Below are positions 1-9,280 of a stretch of DNA of 64,000 bases, piece after piece. The translations under genes were made by a program, and so were the position numbers. Positions within the stretch are counted from its first letter, which is position 1; the number at the start of each line of letters is the position of its first letter. Under the pieces are notes generated by a model that ran no database searches, was not told the DNA's origin, and was given only the letters and a program-made list of their open reading frames with translations. Origin of the DNA: Phycisphaerales bacterium (lineage in GTDB: Bacteria; Planctomycetota; Phycisphaerae; Phycisphaerales; UBA1924). The stretch covers positions 23,680 to 87,679 of the forward strand of contig JADLBU010000058.1 of the NCBI GenBank assembly GCA_020847535.1, written 5' to 3'.

Positions 1-670
1 CATCCACGTAGCCCGCGGGGCCGGCGTTGGGGGAGGCGAACGTCTGGAGGCTGGTGGTGTGGGTCTTGGTGGCATCCCGGGATTCATGGATCGTGTTGTT
101 GAGCACGATGAGCACGCCGCGGCCGCGGGCCTCCTTGGATGAGGCGACCTGAACACCGGCGTAGAGATTGGCGGGACCATCGGCGCTGATCGCCGTGGAT
201 GGCCTCATCGAGCCGACGAGCACGACCGGCTTGTCGCTGGCGAGCACCTGCTCGAGGAAGAATGCCGTTTCCTCCATGGTGTCGGTGCCGTGCGTGATGA
301 CCACGCCGTCGGTGTCGCCCTTGGCGAACAGCTCGTTGATGCGTTTGGCGAGCGCAACCCAGACCTCATCGTTCATGTCCTGGCTGCCGATGTTGGAGAT
401 CTGCTCGGCGGTGAGGGTTGCGACCTTCTCGATTCCGGGCACGGCGTCGATGAGATCCTGGGCCGAGGCCTGGCCGGAGGTGTATCCGACGGCGGAGTTG
501 GTGTTGGCTTTTCCGGCGATCGTTCCTCCGGTCGCGAGGATCGTCACGCGGGGGAGTTGATTGGCGGTTGCGGGGGCGGTGGAAGAGGGATTGGGGGTGG
601 GTTGGCCGATCGCGGATCCTGCCGCGCACAGCACGAGCATGCAGATTCCGAGCGCACGGTGCTTGTACAT
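1..670 (-). CDS. ansB: Type II L-asparaginase, exported, 3' end outside window
   Basis: It hydrolyses L-asparagine to L-aspartate and ammonia, probably in the periplasm. The first 20 or so residues form a signal peptide (ALGICMLVLCAAGSAIGQ). The first catalytic motif TILATGGTIAG follows at about residues 46-56, and the second, VVITHGTDTMEETAFF, at about 125-140; both active-site Thr residues are present, as is the SMRPSTAISADGP segment. About 223 codons are seen; the family is usually 330-350 residues, so roughly a third lies beyond the left edge. It starts 57 bases after the porin gene and is the last visible gene of an aspT-aspD-porin-asparaginase operon. The aspartate it makes is the substrate of the two genes at the head of the operon. 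Family assignment is firm; localisation is inferred from the signal peptide. Confidence 0.92.
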   Translation of the reverse strand, partial: MYKHRALGICMLVLCAAGSAIGQPTPNPSSTAPATANQLPRVTILATGGTIAGKANTNSAVGYTSGQASAQDLIDAVPGIEKVATLTAEQISNIGSQDMNDEVWVALAKRINELFAKGDTDGVVITHGTDTMEETAFFLEQVLASDKPVVLVGSMRPSTAISADGPANLYAGVQVASSKEARGRGVLIVLNNTIHESRDATKTHTTSLQTFASPNAGPAGYVD

Positions 671-727
671 GTCTGACTCCTTGTTCTGGCTCTACTGGCC
701 GGTCATGTCGTTCACACAGGCTTGAAT

Positions 728-2083
728 TCAGAAGTCGATCACCAGGCGCATCTCGAAGACGCCCGCGGCATCGTCATCGGGCGCGAGGATGGGGTCCAGG
801 ATCAACTGGCCGCCGATGGTCCACTGCATGGCGTGCGTCAACTGGAAGCGGTAGAAGATCTCGCCGGCGTACTCGATGTCGCGCGGGCTGACCACCGCAT
901 CGTCGGGCGTGTCGAAGCCGACGCCGACGCCGAAGGCATCCCCCGGCCGGCTGAAGGCGTTGTCGATGCCGAGGCCGACCGAGGTGACGTACTCGACGGC
1001 GGTGGAGTTGCCGGTGCCGTAGCCGAAGCGGAAGAAGGGGGCGATGTCCTTGGCGACCTCCTGGTCCACGTTGAAGTAGACGGAGTTGTCCTGCGGGCGG
1101 TCCTCGTTGGGGAACGAGGCCCGGTGCTCGAAGCCCAGGCGATAGTTGCCCTTCCCCATCCCCTCGATGTCGGGTGAGTAGGTGACATCGATCGCCGAGA
1201 TGAACCGGCCATCGTTGACGGTCTCCCATCCCGGCCAGACCTTGCGGCCGCGGACATCGCTCATTCCGCCGGTGAGGGTCCATTCGGGGGTGATGTACCA
1301 CTGGGCGTTCCAGCCCAGGCCGCCGCTGGGGTGGTTGGCGGAGGGGAACGCGGAGAAGAGGGTGTTGCTGAAGTAGCGGTAGTCGTCGGCGAACCGGCCG
1401 AGATCGAAGTAGTCGTCGGGGTCGATCTTGCCGAGGCGCAGCCGGAGATCCCCATCGAAGAGGAACTGCTCGTAAAAGAGCTGCACCATCGCGAAGTCGT
1501 GCTCATCCTGTCCGTAGGCCGTGGTGAAGAGCGTCCCGATCTGGGTGTTGAGGTCATACGGCGGGATGTCGGTGAACATCTTGTCCCGGTACTCGGCCCG
1601 GAAGTAGACGTTGCCCGCCCAGCCCTTTTTCTCCTCCTCCCAGTTGAAGACGTGGAAGGTGCCGTAGACGCGGTAGTCCTGGGACGCGGCGGTCCGCTCT
1701 CCGGGTCCTCCGGTTGCCTGTTGGAAGAAAAAGGCCGCGCGGAATCCCAGATCCAGTCGCAGTTCCTTGCTTGTCCAGTCCTTAAGCCCCTTGATGGGGG
1801 GCTCGATGAGGCTCAGCGGGCTCCAGGGAAAGAGCCCGGCGTGTTCGGGGAGCTTGCGCTCCCGTCCACCGACCGAGGCTTCTCGCGGGTGGCCCGAATA
1901 GTCATCGGGCTCGGCGGTGGGCGATTCCTGGGCCGTATCAGCAGGGGGGGATGTGGAGGCCGGAATTGGCGGTGGTGGTGGAGGCGGCGGGGGTTCCTGC
2001 TGCCCTTGTGCAGCGCCCGCACATGCAAGAACACCCGCGATCAATGCCCGTACGCCGCTGTGTCTGATGGCATGTTGGCCCAT
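728..2083 (-). CDS. OprB-like carbohydrate-selective porin
   Basis: This is a 451-residue predicted outer-membrane beta-barrel. A signal peptide (ALIAGVLACAGAAQGQ) is followed by a Pro-rich low-complexity stretch (about residues 30-45), then a body rich in alternating aromatic and polar residues. The chain ends in RLVIDF with a terminal Phe, the usual outer-membrane insertion signal. Segments such as LRLGKIDPDDYFDLGRF and the NHPSGGLGWNAQWY region resemble OprB-type porins. OprB porins admit sugars and other small hydrophilic solutes. Here the operon position between aspD and asparaginase suggests it may admit asparagine or aspartate; that substrate is inference. The gene sits 60 bases after aspD and 57 before the asparaginase. 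It could equally be a general porin. Confidence 0.75.
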   Translation of the reverse strand: MGQHAIRHSGVRALIAGVLACAGAAQGQQEPPPPPPPPPIPASTSPPADTAQESPTAEPDDYSGHPREASVGGRERKLPEHAGLFPWSPLSLIEPPIKGLKDWTSKELRLDLGFRAAFFFQQATGGPGERTAASQDYRVYGTFHVFNWEEEKKGWAGNVYFRAEYRDKMFTDIPPYDLNTQIGTLFTTAYGQDEHDFAMVQLFYEQFLFDGDLRLRLGKIDPDDYFDLGRFADDYRYFSNTLFSAFPSANHPSGGLGWNAQWYITPEWTLTGGMSDVRGRKVWPGWETVNDGRFISAIDVTYSPDIEGMGKGNYRLGFEHRASFPNEDRPQDNSVYFNVDQEVAKDIAPFFRFGYGTGNSTAVEYVTSVGLGIDNAFSRPGDAFGVGVGFDTPDDAVVSPRDIEYAGEIFYRFQLTHAMQWTIGGQLILDPILAPDDDAAGVFEMRLVIDF

Positions 2084-2143
2084 GAAAGCCTCCGATCGCT
2101 CCGGGCCTTCGTGGTTCCCTGGGAGCGTTAGATGGGTTGTGGA

Positions 2144-3811
2144 TCACGCGCGAGTCAGCCGCCTTGAGCCCGTCTTGGTGACGACTTTGGGCTTGCCCCG
2201 CGACTTGCGCCACTTCTGCTCCGCCTCCCGGCAGATCTGTGCCAGGCTCTTTCCGATCTGCACGTAGTCCTCATCGTTGAGGTTGGCGAGCGATACGCGA
2301 ACCGACCAGGGAGGGCCGCCGAAGCCCGACCCGTTGAGGAGGACGGTATGGAAGTCGGTGGCGAGCCGGAAGAAGAGGTTGAGCGGTCCGCTGTGCTCGT
2401 TGACGTAGTCCATGAAGTCGTCCCCGACGACCTGGCGAGCCCAGACCTCCAGGTCGAGCTGGCGGTAGTAGCCGGCGCAGTTGGGATCGGGCTTGAGCTC
2501 GATGCCCAGGCCCTTGTAGAGGTCCGCGAGCCGCTTGTGGCAGATCTCCCGGCAGCGCTGCCTGTACGCATCGTTCTTGTCCAGGATCGCAAAGGACGAG
2601 AACAGCAGCATCTGCATCTGCTGCGGCAGCGAGAGACCGGCCGTGTGATTCAGGCAGATGCAGCGGCTTTCGGCGACCATGCGGTCGATGAACTTCATCT
2701 TCTCCGGCTCGGTGGTCAGCGACTCGTAGCGCTTGTTCAGCCGGTTCCTGGTCGCCGCCGGCTGCCTGGCGATCATGTCGTCGTAGATGTTCTTCTCGTG
2801 GATCGCCACGGTTCCCAGCCGCCACCCCGTGCAGCCGAAGTGCTTGGAGTACGAGTAGACCAGGATCGTGTTGTACGGCAGGTCGGTGACCAGGGAGCGG
2901 AAGCCGGGCACGAACGTGCCGTACACATCGTCGGTCAGGATCAACAGGTCCGGGCGCTTGGTCTTGACGATCTTGACGATCTGATCGATTGCCTTCTGCC
3001 GGATCGCGTACGACGGCGGGTTGCTTGGGTTGACCACGAAGAACGCCTTGATCTTCGGGTCTTCGAGCTTGCGGAGCTCCTCGTCGGTGTACTGCCAGTC
3101 GTGATGGCCATCCTTGTCGCGCGAGTTCTGCTCGATGTTGACGACCTTGAAGCCGAACTCCTCGATGTGCGGGAACTCGATGTATGGGGTGAAGATGGGA
3201 GTGCCCAGGGCGATCGTGTCCCCCTTGTTCAGGATGCCGTTGGCCTTGAGCGTGTTGAAGATGTAGCACATCGCCGCCGTGCCGCCCTCGACGGCGAAAA
3301 TGTCGAACCTGCCCTTGGGCGGCTTGCCATCGCACATCTCCTTCATCAGGAATTCATGCACGATCTTCTCGGCGTGAACCAGCATGCGGTCGGGGACGGG
3401 GTAGTTGTCCCCGATGATCGCATCCGCCAGCTCGTGCGCGAAGGCATCGGGATCAAAGCCCAGCTCCTTGACGCCGTAGTCGAAGGTCCGCCTCAGGAGC
3501 GAAGCGCCCGGATCGTCGTTGTTCGTGGAGAGGAAGGCCTTGAGCCGCTTGGCGATCCCCTTCATCGCGGGCATGCCCGCCAGCCCCACCTTGTGCTCAT
3601 CGCGCACCCGCCGGGCCTCACCGAGCCCGAAGCGGGTGAGGAGGATGAACGCCTCTCGCGGGGTGGTGGCGATCCAGTTGGGGTTGCCGCGCCCGGCGTT
3701 GAGCATGGCCGTGTCGGCCTTCCTCGAAGACTCCTTGGCGGCCTTGATGAACAGGTCTTTGAGCTCGAAAGGGCTGAGCGAATTGACGTCCTTGACAGCG
3801 GCCTTGCCCAT
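2144..3811 (-). CDS. aspD: L-aspartate 4-decarboxylase (bifunctional aspartate aminotransferase)
   Basis: A PLP fold-type I enzyme of 555 residues, the usual length of AspD, which is longer than ordinary aminotransferases because of an N-terminal extension and an inserted segment. It converts L-aspartate to L-alanine and CO2 in the cytoplasm. The PLP lysine lies in VYSYSKHFGCTGWRLG (about residues 317-332); the cofactor Asp is in LILTDDVYGTF; the substrate carboxylate Arg is expected near PWSVRVSLANL close to the C-terminus. The N-terminal block LNAGRGNPNWIATTPREAF is characteristic of the family. The gene follows aspT by 53 bases on the same strand. In Tetragenococcus and relatives an AspD-AspT pair exchanges aspartate for alanine and consumes a cytoplasmic proton, building proton-motive force. 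The start has a purine-rich RBS (AGAGGGA). Confidence 0.93.
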   Translation of the reverse strand: MGKAAVKDVNSLSPFELKDLFIKAAKESSRKADTAMLNAGRGNPNWIATTPREAFILLTRFGLGEARRVRDEHKVGLAGMPAMKGIAKRLKAFLSTNNDDPGASLLRRTFDYGVKELGFDPDAFAHELADAIIGDNYPVPDRMLVHAEKIVHEFLMKEMCDGKPPKGRFDIFAVEGGTAAMCYIFNTLKANGILNKGDTIALGTPIFTPYIEFPHIEEFGFKVVNIEQNSRDKDGHHDWQYTDEELRKLEDPKIKAFFVVNPSNPPSYAIRQKAIDQIVKIVKTKRPDLLILTDDVYGTFVPGFRSLVTDLPYNTILVYSYSKHFGCTGWRLGTVAIHEKNIYDDMIARQPAATRNRLNKRYESLTTEPEKMKFIDRMVAESRCICLNHTAGLSLPQQMQMLLFSSFAILDKNDAYRQRCREICHKRLADLYKGLGIELKPDPNCAGYYRQLDLEVWARQVVGDDFMDYVNEHSGPLNLFFRLATDFHTVLLNGSGFGGPPWSVRVSLANLNDEDYVQIGKSLAQICREAEQKWRKSRGKPKVVTKTGSRRLTRA

Positions 3812-3864
3812 GTTGAAATCCCTCTATCCGTTGCGGCGCACCATCCAGGGGCACGCCTGGTTGT

Positions 3865-5571
3865 TCAATGCACGATCCCCACGATCACCGGACCCCACAC
3901 CGTCAATAGCACGTTGGCGATCGCGTACGGCACTGTGAACCCGATCGCCGGCGCGCTGCTCTCGGCCTCATCGGTCACCGCGCCGATCGCCGGATTGGCG
4001 GACCGGGCGCCGCAGATCGCGCCGATCAATACCACCGGATCCATCTTCATCATCTTTCCCAGGAAGAGCCCGATGAACGCCGGGATCAACGTCACGGCGA
4101 CGCCGGCCAGGAGGAGCCCGATGCCGGTTTCCTTGAGCGCCGAGACAGCGCTGGGCCCGGCGGACAGCCCCACGACGGCGATGAATCCGTTGAGCCCCAG
4201 GTCGGAGAAAACCGCCTGCACCGGCGCGGGGAAGTTCCCGAAAGTCGGGTGCAGGGAGCGCAACCACCCGAAGACCAGGCCGGCAACCAGGACGCCCCCG
4301 CCCGCTCCCAGCGTGACGGGGATGCCGGCGATCTTCACCGACAGCAATCCGACCAGAGTTCCGCACACGATGCCCAGGCCGCAATAGAGCAGGTCGGTCT
4401 TCTCGGAGGGCCGCCCGAGGGATCCCAGTAGCTTGGCGGCGCGCACGACATCCCGTGATGAGCCGATCAGGGTCAGCGTGTCCCCGCGCTTGAGTTCGAG
4501 ATCCGCTTTGATGGGCATCTCCATGCCGCCGCGGACAATCTTCCTGAGAAACACACCCCTGGCCGCTTCGGTGTTGAGATCTTGGATCTTTTTGCCGATC
4601 GCATCCTTGCTGGTGACCACGACATCCACCGAATCCCCGACGGCGGCGAATTTCGTGCCGACTACTTCCGGCCCGATCTTTGTTTCCGCTGCCACCAGGC
4701 CGGAGATCGAGCCGGTCACGAGCACGACATCTCCCTGGCGCAGTTCGACCGTCGGCGTGACTTCGATCTCATCATCGCCGCGGCGCAGGAATGCGATGAA
4801 GCACCGCTGCCCGATCTGGCCTGCGAGTTGGCCCCCGATCTGGGCCTCAACCCGGGAGATCGTCTTGCCCGCCGCCTCGCCCGCGACGCTGAACGCACGC
4901 ACATCCCTCAGCATGTTCATCTCGAACTGCCCGGGCTTGAGCACCGCCTTGCCCCCGCTGGCGCTGCGGTCGTGCTCGGCGCTGGCCGCTTTCAGATTGA
5001 TCCCCAGGATGCGCGGCGCGATGTCGCGCGCCACGAAGATGATGCCGATCGTTCCGAAGACGTATGTCACGGCGTACCCGATCGCCACGTTGGCTTGCAG
5101 CCGCTTGGCCTCTTCGGCATCGACGCCCAGGCGTCCGATGGCATCCCCCGCGGTCCCGATGATCGCCGACTGCGTCAAGCCGCCCGCGCCCAGCCCCGCG
5201 GCGAGCCCCGCATCAAACTTGAGCACTTTGGCGGCGGCGAGCACGCAGAGGAGTCCCGCGACCGTCACGACGATCGTCAGCACGATCTGCTTGATCATGC
5301 GGCGATCAAAGCTCTGAAAGAACTGGGGCCCGGTGCGGAAGCCCACGGCGTAGATGAACAGGGCGAAGAAGATGGCCTTGATCAAGGGCACTACCTGCAG
5401 ATCGGGGACCATGATCCCGATGAGCAGCCCGATGAGCAGGGTGCCCGCGGTCGCGCCGAGCGTGAACGGACCGATCCTGATCTTTCCGATCAGGTATCCG
5501 AGGCCGAGCGACAGGAACACCGCGGTTTCTGGAGCCGCGTGAAACACACCGGCGATCGCGCTTCCTGGCAT
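3865..5571 (-). CDS. aspT: Aspartate:alanine antiporter, AAE family
   Basis: An inner-membrane exchanger of about 568 residues. Two AspT/YidE-type membrane modules (about residues 10-170 and 390-565) flank two RCK_C/TrkA_C cytosolic domains (about 215-385). The repeated Gly/Ala-rich pore segments are visible, for example GLGAGGLTQSAIIGTAG and GAICGARSANPAIGAV. I chose the ATG at 5571 because it is preceded by GGGGAG at good spacing and begins directly before the first hydrophobic segment; the frame stays open to 5715 without support. It heads the operon aspT-aspD-porin-asparaginase. Known AspT proteins exchange external aspartate for internal alanine electrogenically; coupling to AspD here is strongly implied by adjacency. 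Other members of the AAE family have other or unknown substrates, so the substrate rests on context. Confidence 0.88.
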   Translation of the reverse strand: MPGSAIAGVFHAAPETAVFLSLGLGYLIGKIRIGPFTLGATAGTLLIGLLIGIMVPDLQVVPLIKAIFFALFIYAVGFRTGPQFFQSFDRRMIKQIVLTIVVTVAGLLCVLAAAKVLKFDAGLAAGLGAGGLTQSAIIGTAGDAIGRLGVDAEEAKRLQANVAIGYAVTYVFGTIGIIFVARDIAPRILGINLKAASAEHDRSASGGKAVLKPGQFEMNMLRDVRAFSVAGEAAGKTISRVEAQIGGQLAGQIGQRCFIAFLRRGDDEIEVTPTVELRQGDVVLVTGSISGLVAAETKIGPEVVGTKFAAVGDSVDVVVTSKDAIGKKIQDLNTEAARGVFLRKIVRGGMEMPIKADLELKRGDTLTLIGSSRDVVRAAKLLGSLGRPSEKTDLLYCGLGIVCGTLVGLLSVKIAGIPVTLGAGGGVLVAGLVFGWLRSLHPTFGNFPAPVQAVFSDLGLNGFIAVVGLSAGPSAVSALKETGIGLLLAGVAVTLIPAFIGLFLGKMMKMDPVVLIGAICGARSANPAIGAVTDEAESSAPAIGFTVPYAIANVLLTVWGPVIVGIVH

Positions 5572-5928
5572 TGACCGGCTCCCCGTCTGATGCGCGCCTC
5601 GGCGCATGATATCACCAAGTGTATTCGCCGCGAGAGACGCCGATTGTGTGAAGTCGCCTCGCGGCGGTATGTCTTGCGATAAGAGAGTGGCGCAGTCGAG
5701 TGATGGCGGGAGCAAACGCCCGCGGCACGGTCGCGCCGGATTCCAAACGACGAGGCGGCTCGCGCTCCGGTGGGGTCACCGCAAAGGGCCTATCCTTGAT
5801 CCGTTCGGATGTCCGCTGATGGCGCAGGGGGGGCGATCAATCGACGGTATCGCTCGCACGGCCTGCGAAATCCGAACCAGACGCGCGGGTCGGCAGGCAC
5901 CGCGTTTGCGCCGTGAAACGAGTTTTCT
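5572..5928. other. Intergenic region between aspT operon and tRNA-Thr
   Basis: About 357 bases without a convincing gene. It must hold the promoter of the leftward aspT operon and that of the rightward tRNA-Thr, but I could not pick out a -35/-10 pair with proper spacing for either. A small open frame on the plus strand reaches into the tRNA and is judged spurious. Confidence 0.5.
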
Positions 5929-6000
5929 GCCACCTTAGCTCAGTGGTAGAGCAGCGGTTTTGTAAACCGCAGGTCGTCGGTTCAAGTCCGACAGGTGGCT
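5929..6000 (+). tRNA. tRNA-Thr (anticodon TGT)
   Basis: A full cloverleaf can be drawn. The acceptor stem pairs GCCACCT with AGGTGGC, the anticodon arm is GCGGT-TTTGTAA-ACCGC with anticodon TGT, and the T arm is GTCGG-TTCAAGT-CCGAC. The discriminator is T, and CCA is not encoded. TGT reads ACA and, with wobble, other Thr codons. Confidence 0.97.
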
Positions 6001-6037
6001 TTCAATTTTCCAGTTGCTCACGGCATTGCGCGAGGGA

Positions 6038-9000
6038 TCACTCTCGTGCGCGGGAGTTTTCGCTGTCCACCATTCCGCGTGCCTGCGAATACCACGGCTC
6101 CAGTTCCGCCAGCCGCTCCTGCCGTGAGTCGTCATCTTTCATGGTGTCGAGCGACCTCTGAACTCGTCCGAAGTGGCTCTGGGCTTCGGCGCGGTCTCCG
6201 GCGGCGGCCGCCGAGATCGCCACCCACAGCCAGGGGAGCGGGTTGTCGGCGTTGCGTGCCAGTGCCCGCTCGGCGATCGGCCGTGCGGCCAGGTGTCTTC
6301 CCAGCCGCATCAGCGACTCGGCGTAGTCGGTCAGTTCGTCGGTGGAGGCATCGGAGGTCTCGGCGAGCGGTTCAAGCAGTTCGGCCGCCCGCGCGGGGTT
6401 TCGGCACATCGGATCTCGGCAATGCAGCAGGAGTCCGGCGAGCACACCGGTGTGCCGTCGCTGCGTGGGATCGATCGCGTGGGCCCGTTCGGCGGCGGCG
6501 ATCGCCTCTTCGCACAGCGTGAGCGTGTCGAGGTCGGCGGCGATCGTTGTCCAGACGCGGGCCGGCAGATCCCGGCGCTTCAGGAGCGCGGCGGCCTTTT
6601 CCCGTGCCCGCTCCCGGTCCCCGATGCTCAGGTGCACCCCGATCGCGCGGATCATCGCGTGCGGAGATCTCGCCCCATCGTCATCGGCGCACTGGAGGGC
6701 ATCGGCCGCCTCGTTGTACCACCCCGCCGAGCGGAAGGCATCGGCCAGCCGCAGCCACCCTTCGTTGCGATCCAGCCCGGCCTGATCGGGTGCATCGGTC
6801 AGCACTTCCGACAGCGTCACATCCGGCCGCGTCGCCTTGAGCACGACATACTGCTCAAACGCCCGCACCATCATCGCATCGTCGGAGAGGGCAGCAAAGC
6901 CATCGACCGCCGAGCGAGCCTCCGATGTCCGGCCCGCCGACATCAAGAGATCGACATACTCACCCAGCGCCAGTGCATCGGTCGGGTACGCCGTCAGATG
7001 GATGCTCAGGAACTCGATCGCCTCGTCGATCGCCCCCGCCCGCCGGTAGCAGTCCGCGGCCAGGAACAGGTCGCGCTTGGGCGGGGTTGACATCCCCGCG
7101 AACGCGAAGTGCTGAGCTGCCTCCGCGAATCGCCCCTGGTCGCGCAGCACCCAGCCCATCCCGCGATACACCGATGGATCGTTGGGAGCCGCATCACGGG
7201 CCGCGGAGAACGTCTTGAACGCCTCATCGGGCTGCTGCATCGCTCGCTGTGACTCGGCCAGCTGCAGCAGGGATTCGATGTCACCGGGCGAAGTACGGAG
7301 GAACCGACTCCATGCCTCCGCGGCCGCGGCCGGATCGGCCGCGGGGTTTACGCGCTCATCGAGCCGGCAGTACACCTGCGAAAACAGCACTCCGCGAGCC
7401 CGGTAGAGCGATTCCAGGTCCGATGCCGATGGGGTATTTGCAAGCGCATCGAGCAACTCGCGGGCAAGTTCGCGATCGAAGTTCGCCATCCCCACCCAGG
7501 CCTGGGCAAGCCGCGCGCGATCTCCGCTCCCCGATGAAGCCGCGGCGACCGCCAGGCACGCCGCAGCCTCCGAGAATCGCCGCCGCGCCTCCTCGGCGCC
7601 GATCTCCTCCTGCCGGGCCAGTCCCAGCCACAGCAGCGATTCGCCCGCCGCCTGCATCGCATCGGGAAACCCACCGGACCTGATCCCCGATTCAACCGGC
7701 GGCAGTTCTCGCGCCCGTCGCAGGAGATCGCCGCCTACCTCTGGCAGTCGGCCACCCGCAACTGCGTGCGCACAGATCAGGTCCGCGATCCCATCCAGCG
7801 TCCGTTGTCCGTTCTTGGCCAGGCGCATGTCACGCCACGATGGCAGCATCACCCGCGCCCGAGCCGCATACGCCAGCGCGAACTGCGGGTTGGTTGCGAT
7901 CGCCTGATCCAGCAGGCGACGCGCTGTCTCCGGCTGCGTTCGGCGATGGATCAGATCGCTTGCCTGCTCGTACAGCCGCGAGGCATCGAGGTTCCGCTCG
8001 GCCATCGCGAGCAGCTCCCCGCGCCGGCGAGCCAGGTCCGATGCCGAGATCGCGACGACCGGCCCTCCGATCGCCAGCACCGCCAGCGCAGTTCCGCAGG
8101 TGATGAACGCCAGCCGATGCCGCTTGGCGGCTTTCGAGAAGGCGTACGCGAGCGATGGAGGACGGGCGCTGATCGGCCTGTCCGTGAGGAACCTCCGCAG
8201 GTCATCCCCCAGCGCTGCCGCGGAGGCGTATCGCCCGTCGCGATCCCGTGAAAGGGCCGTGGCGACGATGTGATCCGGATCGCCCCGTAGCCGGTGATCC
8301 AAGTCCGCGATCCGTGGCACGGCACCCGTGCGAACCGCCTCGATCGCTTCGCGAAGAGGCAGGCCGTGTGTCTCGATCGGCAGGCGATCCATCAGAAGCT
8401 CGAACAGCACCACACCCAGCGCGTACACATCGGCCCGCGTGTCCACCTCCGCGTTTCCGGGTTCGAGCTGCTCGGGTGCCATGTACGACAGCGTGCCCAG
8501 GAGATGCGGCAGCGTCGCCGACGATGCCCGTGCCGTGCGAACATCCGATGGAATCGGCCCGGTCTCGGGGCTGGCGGCGTTCATGATGCGGGCGATCCCG
8601 AAGTCGAGGACCTTCACGATCCCATCGGCATTCACCAGCAGATTGCCGGGCTTGAGATCGCGGTGGATGATCCCGCGCGAGTGCGCGTGCTCCACCGCCT
8701 CGCACGCCTGGATCACCAGCCCGATCTTCTCACGGACTCCCAGCTTGCGAGTGCGGGCGAACGCATCGATCGCCATTCCTTCGATGTACTCGATCACCAG
8801 GTACGGACGCGGTCCGGCGCCCGTCGTGACCACGCCCGCATCGTAAATGTGGGCGATCCCGGCGTGACGCAGCCGTGCCAGAATTGAAGACTCGCGCTCG
8901 AAGTGCCGGACGAGCGGCTCATCCCGTATGTCCGCCCTCAGGAGCTTGATCGCCACCGTTCGCCGCGGGCTCGATTGCTCGGCGAGATATACCACACCCA

Positions 9001-9280
9001 TCCCGCCGATCGCGATCCGTTTCATGAGGCGGTACGGACCGATTGTATCGGGGATGTCATCATCCGCGGGGGCCAGCGCGGTTGAGAGGGCATCCGAAAG
9101 CACGCGTGTGCTGGCGCTGAGATCCTGGTCGCTCTCATCGCTGTCGAGCATCCGCCGCAGTTGCCGCCGCATGTCATCGCTGGCGCAGCGCGAGCGGATG
9201 AACTGCTCGCGCTGATCGCGCGGCAGCGCCACCGCGCTGTCGAAGAGGCCCGAGAGGATCTCGTAGTCCGCGGCGTTCAT
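6038..9280 (-). CDS. Membrane Ser/Thr protein kinase with TPR-rich C-terminal half
   Basis: 1080 residues. The Hanks-type kinase domain spans about residues 80-370: Gly loop IAIGGMGVVYLAE, VAIK lysine, catalytic loop HRDLKPGNLL, DFGIAR, and the APE region as SYMAPEQ. One transmembrane helix follows (about 393-415, FITCGTALAVLAIGGPVVA). The remaining 660 residues are helical tetratricopeptide-like repeats, probably outside the cytoplasm. Its ATG overlaps the stop of the upstream ECF sigma gene (ATGA), so the two are translationally coupled. Sigma-kinase pairs of this type are very common in planctomycetes, where the kinase is thought to control its sigma partner by phosphorylation. The regulated process is not visible here. 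All catalytic residues are present, so it is likely an active kinase. Confidence 0.93.
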   Translation of the reverse strand: MNAADYEILSGLFDSAVALPRDQREQFIRSRCASDDMRRQLRRMLDSDESDQDLSASTRVLSDALSTALAPADDDIPDTIGPYRLMKRIAIGGMGVVYLAEQSSPRRTVAIKLLRADIRDEPLVRHFERESSILARLRHAGIAHIYDAGVVTTGAGPRPYLVIEYIEGMAIDAFARTRKLGVREKIGLVIQACEAVEHAHSRGIIHRDLKPGNLLVNADGIVKVLDFGIARIMNAASPETGPIPSDVRTARASSATLPHLLGTLSYMAPEQLEPGNAEVDTRADVYALGVVLFELLMDRLPIETHGLPLREAIEAVRTGAVPRIADLDHRLRGDPDHIVATALSRDRDGRYASAAALGDDLRRFLTDRPISARPPSLAYAFSKAAKRHRLAFITCGTALAVLAIGGPVVAISASDLARRRGELLAMAERNLDASRLYEQASDLIHRRTQPETARRLLDQAIATNPQFALAYAARARVMLPSWRDMRLAKNGQRTLDGIADLICAHAVAGGRLPEVGGDLLRRARELPPVESGIRSGGFPDAMQAAGESLLWLGLARQEEIGAEEARRRFSEAAACLAVAAASSGSGDRARLAQAWVGMANFDRELARELLDALANTPSASDLESLYRARGVLFSQVYCRLDERVNPAADPAAAAEAWSRFLRTSPGDIESLLQLAESQRAMQQPDEAFKTFSAARDAAPNDPSVYRGMGWVLRDQGRFAEAAQHFAFAGMSTPPKRDLFLAADCYRRAGAIDEAIEFLSIHLTAYPTDALALGEYVDLLMSAGRTSEARSAVDGFAALSDDAMMVRAFEQYVVLKATRPDVTLSEVLTDAPDQAGLDRNEGWLRLADAFRSAGWYNEAADALQCADDDGARSPHAMIRAIGVHLSIGDRERAREKAAALLKRRDLPARVWTTIAADLDTLTLCEEAIAAAERAHAIDPTQRRHTGVLAGLLLHCRDPMCRNPARAAELLEPLAETSDASTDELTDYAESLMRLGRHLAARPIAERALARNADNPLPWLWVAISAAAAGDRAEAQSHFGRVQRSLDTMKDDDSRQERLAELEPWYSQARGMVDSENSRARE

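Noticed and set aside
2348..4387. A 679-codon open frame on the plus strand
   Set aside because: It lies antisense to aspD and aspT, has no family features and has the Arg/Asp/Val-rich composition of shadow frames in GC-rich DNA.
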